From: Acholoe squamosa
Taxonomy: Eukaryota > Annelida > Polychaeta > Phyllodocida > Polynoidae
Length of the DNA stretch: 64,000 nucleotides
NCBI GenBank assembly: GCA_949317995.1
Contig: OX439041.1
Span: forward strand, 43,943,269 to 44,007,268
Direction of reading: 5' to 3'
Both the position numbers and the translations under genes were made by a program. The notes beneath the pieces were generated by a model, which saw only the letters and a program-made list of their open reading frames with translations, made no database searches and had not been told where the DNA came from. Of the stretch, positions 23,037 to 32,981 are shown one piece after another. The stretch's first letter is position 1, and every line of letters starts with the position of its first letter.

Positions 23037-23074
23037 CCTAATGGCCAACACTCTGTATTCCGCAACACATATTA

Positions 23075-23356
23075 CAGTAATCTCTTGTGTATAAGGCGTG
23101 TCTTCTATGAGGGGTTTTAGTTCTCCCTGGATCCGCAAGGGGGACACTAAAACCTTTCTTTTTATATGTTACACTCCCATATAAGTCCATCTGCTGCATA
23201 TGGGGTCCAGGGGGTCCAAACAGCACATAGCTTATTGAATTTTGAAAAATTTCAAAAGAACAAAAGTTATGATTTTTTTTTCATTTTTTTGACCATATTC
23301 TGAAACTCTGGGTGCGTCTTGTACTCAAGATGCACCTTATATGTGGGAGATTACGG
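23075..23356. mobile_element. 282-bp MITE, CCGTAATCTCC family, diverged copy
   Basis: Ends CAGTAATCTCTTGTGTATAA and the complement of CCGTAATCTCCCACATATAA, with TA on each side. Interior shared with 22132-22421 in inverse orientation. Confidence 0.8.
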
Positions 23357-23585
23357 TACCATCACAAACTGCCTGGAGAGTTTCATATCCACACAGATCT
23401 ACTAAAGACCTGCTGAGAGAGTGACAATGTACAGCGTTGCATTGTGGGTAGGTAAGGTCTGAATGCTGCAATCCTATTGGTTGACAGCCAGAGTTGTCAA
23501 GGTGAGCATCATTGTATGCAAAGTCAAATTTTGACACTTTGTGTTAGCGCTTCAGAGGGGACAGACAACAACTGTTCTACTCTAG

Positions 23586-23700
23586 TCCACGTACATGGAG
23601 TCTATGGACTTAATGTCCTATCTAACCTGAGTAAGTCTCGTGAAATACCGTGACGTAAAACTAATCAATCAACCAACCAACTAACCAACCTTTACGAATC
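23586..23700 (+). repeat. LINE/SINE 3' tail with (AACC/AATC)n
   Basis: ACGTACATGGAGTC is followed by GTGACGTAAAACTAATCAAT and an AACCAACC-type tail, the same terminal pattern as 22947-23036. Confidence 0.4.
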
Positions 23701-23990
23701 CGGTATGTCCACTGTTATTATGGAAGGGGACTACTTACTCCTTCGTGGACTCTCAATTAAGTTATCAGCCTAAACATTTGTTATTTCTCTATCATGTTTA
23801 GAACCTCACCATATCTAAGTAAATAGGGTAAGAAACTAATGGTTTGAGGTATGGAACGACCACATCTCATAAAATGACTCTTGAGAAAATTGTGAGATTT
23901 CATCCAATTTTTGAGGTAGCAGTGGGATACTAAGTATTGGTGATTTTTTTCACAGAAATAAGCGATTGGTAAAGGAAGAATTCAGAAATA

Positions 23991-24249
23991 CTGTGTTCAT
24001 TCTAATAAGTGCACATGACCGGAAAATTAATTGTTAGATGCTCCAAACCTTATTAGAAATATCAATTCTAATGAGTGCACCCCAAAAGACCTAAGATCTT
24101 TGTTTTTGCCCTAAACAGTGGTGGATCCAGGTGCCCCTGCACCCCAGTCTAAATCCGTCACTGCTAAACATCTTGAGATTTACACTTTATTTGACACCAG
24201 GGTTGGGCCCAAAAAGTGGGGGGGGTTGTGCTTATTAGAATGAATACAG
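23991..24249. mobile_element. 259-bp MITE, CTGTRTTCATTCTAATAAG ends, TA target
   Basis: The left end CTGTGTTCATTCTAATAAGT is matched inverted at the right by CTGTATTCATTCTAATAAGC, with TA flanks. A close relative is 62755-62940. Confidence 0.8.
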
Positions 24250-24251
24250 TA

Positions 24252-25232
24252 GTTTGTTTAAAAATCTACCAACTGCCCAGCCCCTGTTGATGAAAAAAAA
24301 AGATCAATCCCTAAATTTGATGCATTGAAGCTACAAATTAATGAACTTGAGAAAATTGGTAAATTGTGTCAGAGAGACTTCATGGAAGACACATGGGCAG
24401 AAAGAGAACAGGATGCCCAGAAGGAATCATATTAGAGGTTACGAAGATGTCCAACGAGGTAGGAAGCCAAGAAAAAAAGGACAGGCTTTGAATTCAGTTA
24501 AAGTTAACTGTTAACACTTGAAATATTCAGTAAATATCTGATTCAACATGTCATCATATCATAGACTAAAACCGAGTTCGTCCACACACCCTAGTCTGAG
24601 CTTGTTACCAGCCTGAGAACGACTTCCGGGTGGGATTACTGAAGTTTGGCTGTTCAATTATTGAATTTGTATGGAGTATAAATTTCCAGACCTCAAAACT
24701 TCAATTCTTATAGTTAGTCCTTCTGATTACATGGGGATGGGGAAGATGATATCCTACATCCCAAGTCTAAGTGATTTTTATTTGAAAATGTGTAAAATCA
24801 GAGATACAACCACATACATGTATGTGATACACACACCGACCTACATAGGAAACACTGTGAGGGCTGAGCACTGAGTAGTCCCACCCAGCTGCCTCAAACT
24901 GCGCCCCTAAAAATGAAAGGGGTGCAAAATTTGCTTGTATGAAAGTGGATGGGGGGATTTTTTGCAACGATGGTCTAAAAGATTATTATGGAGGGGGATG
25001 ATCGGGCTAAGATTTGGCTGCCTTTTGGGCAAAAGATTGCCTACATGAAAGGGGTATGCCTAAAATTGAATGCTTCCAAAGGGCTAGGGGTGGGTGCAAA
25101 AATAGTTTGACCACCATGGGGGGGGAGGCATCACAAAATTGGCAGAAGATAAGGAAGTCACAGTCCTAAGGAAGAGACTTCAATGTCAACTGTCAATTGA
25201 CAAGTGGTCAGTGATAATATGGAGCTACTGAT
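24252..25232. other. Non-coding stretch
   Basis: No gene seen. CGGGTGGGATTACT near 24627 and AGTAGTCCCACCC near 24876 are inverted and may be degenerate element ends. Short open frames show no domains. Confidence 0.4.
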
Positions 25233-25475
25233 ATATTTTGACTATTTACTAACAAATAGTGACTAAGTATTGATATATTTTGGCTAATTGCTGACAAATA
25301 GTGACTAAGTACTGACATGTTTTGACTAAGTGCTGACAAATAGTGACTAATAATTACTGATTTTATGACTAATTGCTGACAAAGTGAGTAATTACTGACG
25401 TATATTGACTAATTGCTAGTGAGTAATTACTAACATTTATTCATTAAAATGTGAGTAAATACTAATTGACATATT
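25233..25475. repeat. Fragment of the 42-bp satellite
   Basis: Contains TATTTTGACTA, GCTGACAAATAGTGACTAAG and similar units. It is interrupted by the LINE at 25476 and resumes at 30403. Confidence 0.85.
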
Positions 25476-25532
25476 TTTTCTCTGAATCATTACTTTATCG
25501 ACTGACAATTTTCTCATTGCTATGTTCCACAG

Positions 25533-25960
25533 TGGCCGGATGAGGCCATTCCCACGATGTCAGTGGGTACAGTGACCTGATGAGGTCAGTCATATGCAAT
25601 CAGTGGGTATAGATAGTTACCTGATGAGGCAAGTTACATTAATCTGATGAGGTCAGTTCTGCTAGATGAAGTCATTTGCATAGTGACCTGACGAGGTCAG
25701 TTATATATATATTTTACACCTACTTGTTAAGCTGCAAGTCATATGTGAACCACTTTCAGGGACACCGATGCTGACCTGATGGGGTCTACTCTCTGAAGAG
25801 GATGACCTGAAGAGGTCCCGTAAGCATTAAAAATTAGGCTAACACTGGATATGTGACCTGAAGAGGTATAAAACACTTTTTTCCTAAGATGACCTGTAGA
25901 GGTCCCCGACAATAGTCAAGGCTGGCTAACGCTGGATAAGTGACCTGAGGAGGTCTTTCA
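25533..25960 (+). repeat. Array of GACCT-N4-AGGTC hairpins in the LINE leader
   Basis: About ten short inverted repeats, mostly TGACCTGATGAGGTCA or variants, starting near 25533, 25573, 25617, 25640, 25684, 25772, 25803, 25854, 25890 and 25940. Stem bases are mostly kept while the 4-base loop changes (GATG, GACG, GAAG, GTAG, GAGG). Two more occur in the 3' leader near 29716 and 29738. Confidence 0.8.
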
Positions 25961-26795
25961 AGCTGGTAAATTGTTTTGGGATTTCTTTCTACCTCTCCAG
26001 AGTTTAATTATGAATGCTGATACTTTTAGTATTACGAATTGATATATAAACCCCATGATCGCTCACGCTTTGGGCTTATGAAATGATATATGAACCTTAA
26101 TTTTCTGATGTGAACAGTATAATGCACTTCATGCATCCAGTTCGGGGACTGAGATTTTCATGACTCTAGTATAAATTACTTCACCGTACCACCACGAATG
26201 TCATGTTTTCAAGCTATGAGCCCTGCTTCAGGCAGCAATCAAAGTTATGATCCGTGTTGGATAAAGATGATATACTATACTATTATATATATCTTTCATT
26301 TCTGTGTCTTCTTAAAAGTACAAAGGAACTGATTGGTTACTGATGGAGCACTATAATGGTATCTAGTATTGTATCACCAATCAAATGCACTAACTGGAGC
26401 TCATCTCGGCTTCAATATAATGATGAATTAATTTACTGTATTCCCTGTAATCTATACAGCACACGTATAATAATATGTTTACTACCATTTTTAGTTTTTT
26501 GTTTCTAACGAAATCTTATCTTTTTCGCTGAAGCGCCCCCATGCTTCGTAATAAGTCAGGATGACCCTCTCCCCTGTGGTTTCAAAACCCACATGGGAGC
26601 TCAGAGTAGGTGGGATAAGGCATGGCCTCAGAAATCTAAAACTGTGCTATGCTGTCATTTTAATTTTTAGATCTCTCATTATTCCTTTTGTACTGGGTAT
26701 CACACACTGTCCTCATGAAACATTGGGAGATGCAGGAAACTTATTGGAATTGTACAATGAATTTTTAGATTGGAACACCTCACCCCTTTTAAAAA

Positions 26796-29672
26796 ATGAT
26801 TTTAGATAGAAATTACAGAGTTCCACAAATGAAGGGTATAACTTTTGCCCATCTAAATTGTCGCAGTATAAATAAGAAAACTGATGACATATTTCCTGCA
26901 CTGAATTATTGTGACTTTATTGGGCTCACCGAATCTTGGCTAAATCCTTATTATGATGCCGCGCTGCTAAAATGGGAGGGTAAGAGTTTCCACCGCATAG
27001 ACAGAGTAGGAAGGGCAGGAGGGATCATTTGTTATATGACGGATAAGATATACAAGTATGCAGTTGTAAATGATAAATTGAGTGTCATAACTCCCGATAT
27101 CGAGTGCCTAGTAATTGATATTGATATACCAAACAACAAGAAAATGACAGTCTCCACAGTATACAAACCTCCAGACGGAGATGTGAGTAATTTTGTGGAT
27201 TATCTCAAGAAATTGTTTAGGCGTGGAAGGGAAAACTGGTTTCTAGGGGACTTTAACGTTAATTTCCTGGACAATAAGGATCCGGGAACACGTCAGGTAA
27301 AAGGCTTTTGTAGGGATTACTCGCTATCTTGGCTTTTTTCTGAAATAACTAGAATAAACCCTGGTGCGCCAGACCATGGAACATGTTTAGATAATATTCT
27401 GACAAACTGCAAGTTTATTAGGCACAAGAGCGTTGCCCCTATTCTCATCAGTGATCACCTCCCTGTGTTTGCTTGCCGTAAGAAACGGAGAAATACAAAA
27501 GAGCTAAACACATACATAGGTAGATCATACAAAAAATACAACAAAGTACTCTTTGAAAAATATTTAATGGACACATACTGGAACTCATTTTACACTGAGG
27601 TTAGCGTAGATGGTAAGTGGTGCATGATTCTTGAACACATACACGATTTTCTAGATATACACTGCCCTTTGAGGGAAGTTAGGTATCGAGATTATAAAAA
27701 TCTTTGGATGGATAATGACACTTTAGCGGTTATACAAGAGCGTAATACATTTATTAGAAGATTCCTAAAGTACAAGAATAAGACAGACTTTAAGGAAGCA
27801 CAAAGACTGAGATGTAAGATCAGCACTATGGTACGTAGGGCTAAAGGAAAATTCATTCAAGATAAGCTTCAGTCATACAAAAACGATCCTCGTAAATTCT
27901 GGGCTATAATGAATTCCTTTTTTAAAGGCCCTAAAACGCATCCTCCCCCTGCCCTGATCAATACGGACACTGGGGATTATGTCAGCAACAATGCCGAATA
28001 TATAAATGAATTTTTTAGTACTGTTGGAGAAAAGCTCTTTGAACTGAAGAAAATACAGGTGGCACCGTTTGAAGACCCAGAGGAAGATAATTATACACAA
28101 CTAGACCACTCTGAACCTAACTTTGACCAAGCTGAATATATGAAATCTGTCAAGAGTATTGATATTGGTAAACCCTCTGGTGTCCCTGATATAAACGCTA
28201 ATGTCATCAAAGATGCTATGCTGATATGTCCAGACCAGTTTATACATCTGATGGAATACAGTCTATTCTCTGCCACACTGCCTGGTCAGTGGAAAGTAGC
28301 CACTATAACACCCTTGCCTAAGTCTGGAAACCTTAAGTACGTAACAAACTGGAGACCAATCTCCATACTACCTATTCCCAGTAAAATAATGGAAAAGATC
28401 ATACAGGCATACTTAGTTAATTTTATGAATACTTTAGACTGCTTGTCCACAAAGCAATATGGTTTTAGGAAACACTTTAGTACTGCAGAAGCTGTTTTTG
28501 ACTTCACAAATGATTTATTTGTTGCAAGAGACAATCATGAATATGTGGCCGCCGTATACATAGATGTCCACAAGGCATTTGACTGTGTCCATCACAATAT
28601 GCTATTACATAAGCTAAGGAGTGCTGGCATAAATAGATCAGTATTATTATGGCTGCATGACTATTTATCTGCTCGCCAATAATGTACTAAGGTTGAGGGT
28701 AGTCTCTCTATTCTGAAAGATGTACTATTTGGAGTACCGCAGGGTTCGGTGTTGGGCCCTACGTTATTCATTTTATTCATAAATTCATTATTAAACTCTC
28801 CTAAATCATGTAAAGTACAAATGTACGCGGATGATATAGTCGTATACAGCAACTCCCGGTACCCTGCGGTGGCGCTGCGAAATCTGCAAGAGGACATAGA
28901 TATTATTAGTAGAGAATGCAATGGCTTAGGGTTGACTATAAATCACGACAAGACTAAATTAGTCTGGTACTGCGCTGCTCATAAAAAAGTTTATTGCACT
29001 GGCAGGTATCTCAGTGTAAATGGAACTAAAATCCAAGAGGTTGATGCCTTTAACTACCTAGGTGTGCATCTAGACTCTACCCTGAGCATAAAGAAACATA
29101 TTGAGAGCATTGCGAATAAAACAAACCATCTGGGCTTTAAGTTTTCCCGCTTGAGATATTTAATGAGAGAGCCAGATGCTACTACATTGTATAAACAAGC
29201 TATTTTACCGCATTTTGATTACTGCAGCTATATTATAGATGCGGGAAACAAAAGCGACATTGATCAGTTGCAAATCATACAGAATAGAATGTTGAGATGT
29301 ATCCGCCGTGTCAGGGTCTGGGAAGATTCTGTAAAAAATCTGCATGATATCTGTGAAATTCCCTTTTTAGGACCCAGAAGAAATGAATTGCTGATGTCAC
29401 TTATATACAGTAAAACCCAAAAATCCCCACCTGTTAAGCCGGTTGCATGTAGGACCAGAAATGATTATAAATTAAACTATAAACTCCCCTTCCCTCACAC
29501 GGCAAAGCTCAGAAAGAGCCCTAAGTATAGAGGATTAGTATTATGGAACAAATTATCACATAGTATCCAAACAGCGGAAACAAAAGAGAAATTCAAAAAG
29601 AAAACTAAGAACTGGTTCATGACTAATATGAGAGGGAAAAGGGAAACTGCTCTGAGAAACCGTCAGCGCTAG
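26796..29672 (+). pseudogene. LINE ORF2: AP endonuclease-reverse transcriptase, one internal stop
   Basis: A 959-codon frame from the ATG at 26796, with a single internal TAA at 28680-28682. The first 240 residues are an APE-type endonuclease: HLNCRSINKK, GLTESWLN, VYKPP, FLGDFNVNF and the catalytic SDHLPVF. The RT follows with WRPISILPIPSKIMEK, AAVYIDVHKAFDCVHH, GVPQGSVLGPTLF and the active site YADD (28824-28835). The endonuclease nicks the target and the RT copies the RNA at the nick. Both sides of the stop are in the same frame with all motifs present, so the loss is recent, or the stop could be an assembly error or read through. The clade call (CR1/jockey group) rests on motif style only. 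A short frame upstream (26561-26809) overlaps the start and could be a remnant of the N-terminus. Confidence 0.9.
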
Positions 29673-30177
29673 GACTTTAATGCTACATATAATTGTGATT
29701 ATGATCAGTGCTGATTTGACCTGCTGAGGTCCCTTATAACCTGATGAGGTTGTGCCCACAAACTCTCGTACATGCTCATGGAGGACACATTTTATTTCCC
29801 TTTACTCACTCATTTGTAAATACCTCATTGAACTGTATATATCGTGTAACTTGATGTTAATTGACAGCCTGTCTAAACCTTGACAGCCAAACTCCAACTG
29901 CAAACGCTACAGATCAGTCAACTATAACATGGAACTTTGGAGTTATCATGCAAAATTATAAATAGTACTTGCCTGTATATACTGTAACCTCTGCAATAGA
30001 ATACAACAACGTAGCACTAATGTATAGCACATGTAGATGTTATAACTACAATTGTAATCGACAATCTGACCGCTGTATGTTTGTATGAGGACAAAAACTG
30101 AAAACGGAAGATCATCAGTAAACGGAAAGCTAATGATGTTTTCAATAAAAAAAAACAAAAAAAAAACATATTGACTA

Positions 30178-30402
30178 CCGTAATCTCCTGCGTATAAGGC
30201 GCGTCTTATACGCCAAACAAAATGCTGCTGAGTCTTGTACGTGGGAGGGACATTACCTTGAGTTTGGGGTGCGCCTTATAGGGGGGGTATTTTTACTATA
30301 GAACAGTACTAAATTAACAAAAAATCTGCCCTTAGGGGTGCGCCTTATACGTGGGACAGGCCTCCCTGAGTTGGGGTGCGCCTTATACGCGGGAGATTAC
30401 GG
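30178..30402. mobile_element. 225-bp MITE, CCGTAATCTCC family
   Basis: Ends CCGTAATCTCCTGCGTATAA and its inverted counterpart, with TA flanks (30176-30177, 30403-30404). It sits 6 bp beyond the LINE target duplication, inside satellite DNA. Confidence 0.85.
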
Positions 30403-30602
30403 TAATTTCTAATGAATTCTGAGTAAATACTGACATGTATTGACTAATTGACATATATGGACTAATTGCTGACAAAGAGTGAGTAATTACTGATATATTT
30501 TGACTAATTTGTCAGTGATTAGTCAAAATATATCAATAAGAGTCCTTCACTTTTTTTCAAAATATGTCACTGTGTATGGACTTTTTGTCAGCAATTAGTC
30601 AA
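30403..30602. repeat. Fragment of the 42-bp satellite
   Basis: Units of TTGACTAATTG and TTTGTCAGCAATTAGTCAA occur in both orientations, up to the left LTR of the large Gypsy element. Confidence 0.8.
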
Positions 30603-30650
30603 TGGTGTAGAGGTACACGTTATTAAACCATAGGAGTTGGATACCGTCTG

Positions 30651-32507
30651 GGGGCTGTGTACAAATGACGTCATGCAGGAGGGGGTGAGGGGGGGTCCCA
30701 CTTGCCATGACCAAGCATGACAAGGGGGGGAGGGGGGGTCATGGGCTGCATGACATCATGTCATCAAGAAATCACAATATGCTTTGGTTTTGGCAAGAAC
30801 AAAAACTTTTGTAAAAAGATTTGTAAAGGTAGGGACGTTTAATGCATTTATCTGACATAAATTTATTACCTATAGGCCCTACATGCATGCTTTCCTGAGA
30901 CATCTCACTCAATGAGTGTCACTGCCATCAATGTCAGTGTAAAATCAAGGTGATGTCCAGGCCACTATAAGGGGGCACTACTACTCTATCCTACCTATAC
31001 CAATTTAACCCTTTTTGAAAACTGCTGCCCTCAGAAAACTGCTGCCCTCAGGATCTAAAATGATGCATCTAAAATACCCCTGAACTGCTGCTGTTGCCTC
31101 AGGGCAGCATCCATAGTAATCCACAGGCTTCTTTTTGAAAAGGTGTGATATTCCCCCCCCCTCCTTGAGATGTCAAAATTATTTTGCTCCTCCCCCAATC
31201 CACCCCCTATCGGAATCCCACTGTTGATAAATAATGAACACTCCCCTGGAGCTCTCCACCACCCTGTTGCTATTGTAGGGGCTCGTAGATCGTGATATAG
31301 TGTGAGCGTCTCCCTCGAGAGGGCGTTTCGAGCGGTGCGCCCATCACCGGTAGTCACTAGAGGTCTCCGCGACCCCTGGTCTCTGCGGGGTGGTGGCAGC
31401 ACTGTTCGCCTCGCTCCAGCTCCTACCTGGGGCCGGGGAAGGCGTTAGTCTGGCTGTAGCTGCCAACGGAGTCGGACCACCTTTACCTGAGCTTGCTCTA
31501 TAGCTAAGCAGTACACTTCGAGGTGGATGTAAAACATATACCGTAATAAATACGTGCCGGTTGCACTAACCCGAGATACCTTGTCTGGTTTTCACTTCGA
31601 ACTAGTCGAGACATTAATCCGAACCACTACACTATTTTCACTGAGGGGATGCTTGGGGAGATGGAAAAGGGACCTCCCCACCAAACTTACTCTCCACATC
31701 TTTGTCTGAATGGAACTCTATTGGACTCACCTTATTTGCAGATTCTACAGTAAAATGCTGAGGTGACTCGATGATTGCTTTGTAAGATCCTAAATTGGAA
31801 CTATGATTACAATCAATGGTCTCCTGAGAATTTGTGATGCTTTCTGAATTTTATTTTTTCTATTAGGCCACTCACTAAAGTCAAAGTTTTCTGCCTGAAA
31901 CCTATTTTTAGTACACTTGTATATGGTTCAAGTTACAGATTAAATCAATACATTCAATATATCAATACATTCAAGCTCTTGAACTATATGATCCTTAATA
32001 ATAACTGTTCTCGATTTTCTCTTCGCTGACAAGTGTACAGCTTTCGCTGCAAAGAAGGCAGACTATTAACTGTATTGGACTATTGATCTAGACAGTTTTT
32101 AAGCCCTTTTGTGACAGGAAATACTTGTGTATGATCACTACCATAGTACTCCGCGTATAACTATAAGGCACGGAAATGGTACATCCTGCATATAGGGACC
32201 CATACATTATATAAGCTGACAGTGTTTGGCATGTTTCTCTGTTCATTTGTTGATCGGTGCTAGTTTTTCACTTTGCATGGATCTTATCCTTTATTGCCAA
32301 TTCACACCCACTATATGTCCGTTTGAACCATTTTAATTTGTTTATAACCTATAGGCCTTCACTATTGATGCACTTTGGGGGGGGGGTATCTCTCCGCATG
32401 ACGTCATGCTGAGGGGGGGTCAAGTGTTGTATGACGAAACATGACAAGGGGGGGAGGGGGGGTCAAAAATGGTCCAAAAATGCATGACATCATTTGTACA
32501 CAGCCCC
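30651..32507. mobile_element. 1,857-bp TIR transposon inserted in the 5' LTR
   Basis: Terminal inverted repeats of 27 bp with one mismatch begin GGGGCTGTGTACAAATGA. A 3-bp CTG duplication flanks it (30648-30650, 32508-32510), and the 3' LTR shows the single uninterrupted CTG. G-rich subterminal blocks (CATGACAAGGGGGG) occur near both ends. There is no coding region. A second, degraded copy spans about 50727-58421. Confidence 0.93.
31274..31631. mobile_element. 358-bp solo LTR inside the TIR transposon
   Basis: It begins TGTAG and ends CTACA (5-bp inverted ends), flanked by CTAT at 31270-31273 and 31632-31635. It contains an AATAAA-type signal near 31544. It is richer in GC than its surroundings and absent from the second copy of the transposon. 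No internal retroelement sequence remains. Confidence 0.75.
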
Positions 32508-32843
32508 CTGACGTGGCGGGTGAGTCGAGTCGTCGGACGTTCCTCAGGTTCCGGATAGGTGGCAGCACCGATCCGGGTCTGTGGGGACATCTGACGACGA
32601 ACACCTGGGTCCGTATATAAAGCCCAGGGCTCAGCCGCTACGTCAGAGGCCCTTCTGGCCTCCACACCATGTAAACCATTGTCTTTTAATATTAGCTGCC
32701 TCTTTGACATCATCCGGCAGCCGTGAGTGTGCGTTAAGTAATAAACCTAACCATTGGCATACACTTGGAATACTGTCTTACTCTTTCTTTCCGAACCGTA
32801 AGACCCGAACCCCCCAGGTCCGTAAGGCCACAAACCCTTACAC

Positions 32844-32855
32844 TGGTGCCGTGAC
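32844..32855 (+). promoter_or_regulatory. Primer-binding site, tRNA-His type
   Basis: TGGTGCCGTGAC begins one base after the LTR and matches the complement of a tRNA-His 3' end (CCA included) over 12 nt; the match then decays. Confidence 0.65.
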
Positions 32856-32981
32856 CAGTTAATTCTGGTGTATAGCCCGGACGTTATAACGTCCGAACGG
32901 CTGGTACATGGGTTAGACACCCTCAGGGAAGCTAACCCAGCAGGGCAATCACTTGCCCAAGAGAATGGAAATGGATCATTA

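Larger units (their letters stand above)
25476..30165 (+). mobile_element. Full-length LINE (CR1/jockey-like), about 4.7 kb
   Basis: A plus-strand non-LTR element with a 1.3-kb 5' leader, one long ORF (endonuclease plus RT) and a 3' leader ending in an A-rich tail (30145-30165). A 7-bp direct repeat ACATATT lies before (25469-25475) and after (30166-30172), consistent with target duplication, and satellite sequence lies on both sides. The only break in the ORF is one in-frame stop. The leader carries a series of short hairpins. Confidence 0.88.
30603..32842 (+). repeat. 5' LTR, split by a nested transposon
   Basis: 30603-30650 and 32511-32842 together match the 380-bp 3' LTR. A TATATAA box lies at 32614-32620 and the poly(A) signal AATAAA at 32740-32745. 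Confidence 0.93.

Noticed and set aside
25573..25960. CTGATGAG motifs suggesting hammerhead ribozymes
   Set aside because: The loop bases vary between copies and the GAAA core and cleavage context are absent; the constant part is a simple GACCT/AGGTC stem.
32404..32713. Minus-strand open frames over the LTR of the large Gypsy element, repeated near 44579
   Set aside because: They are shadows of the LTR sequence, crossing the transposon boundary, with no protein features.
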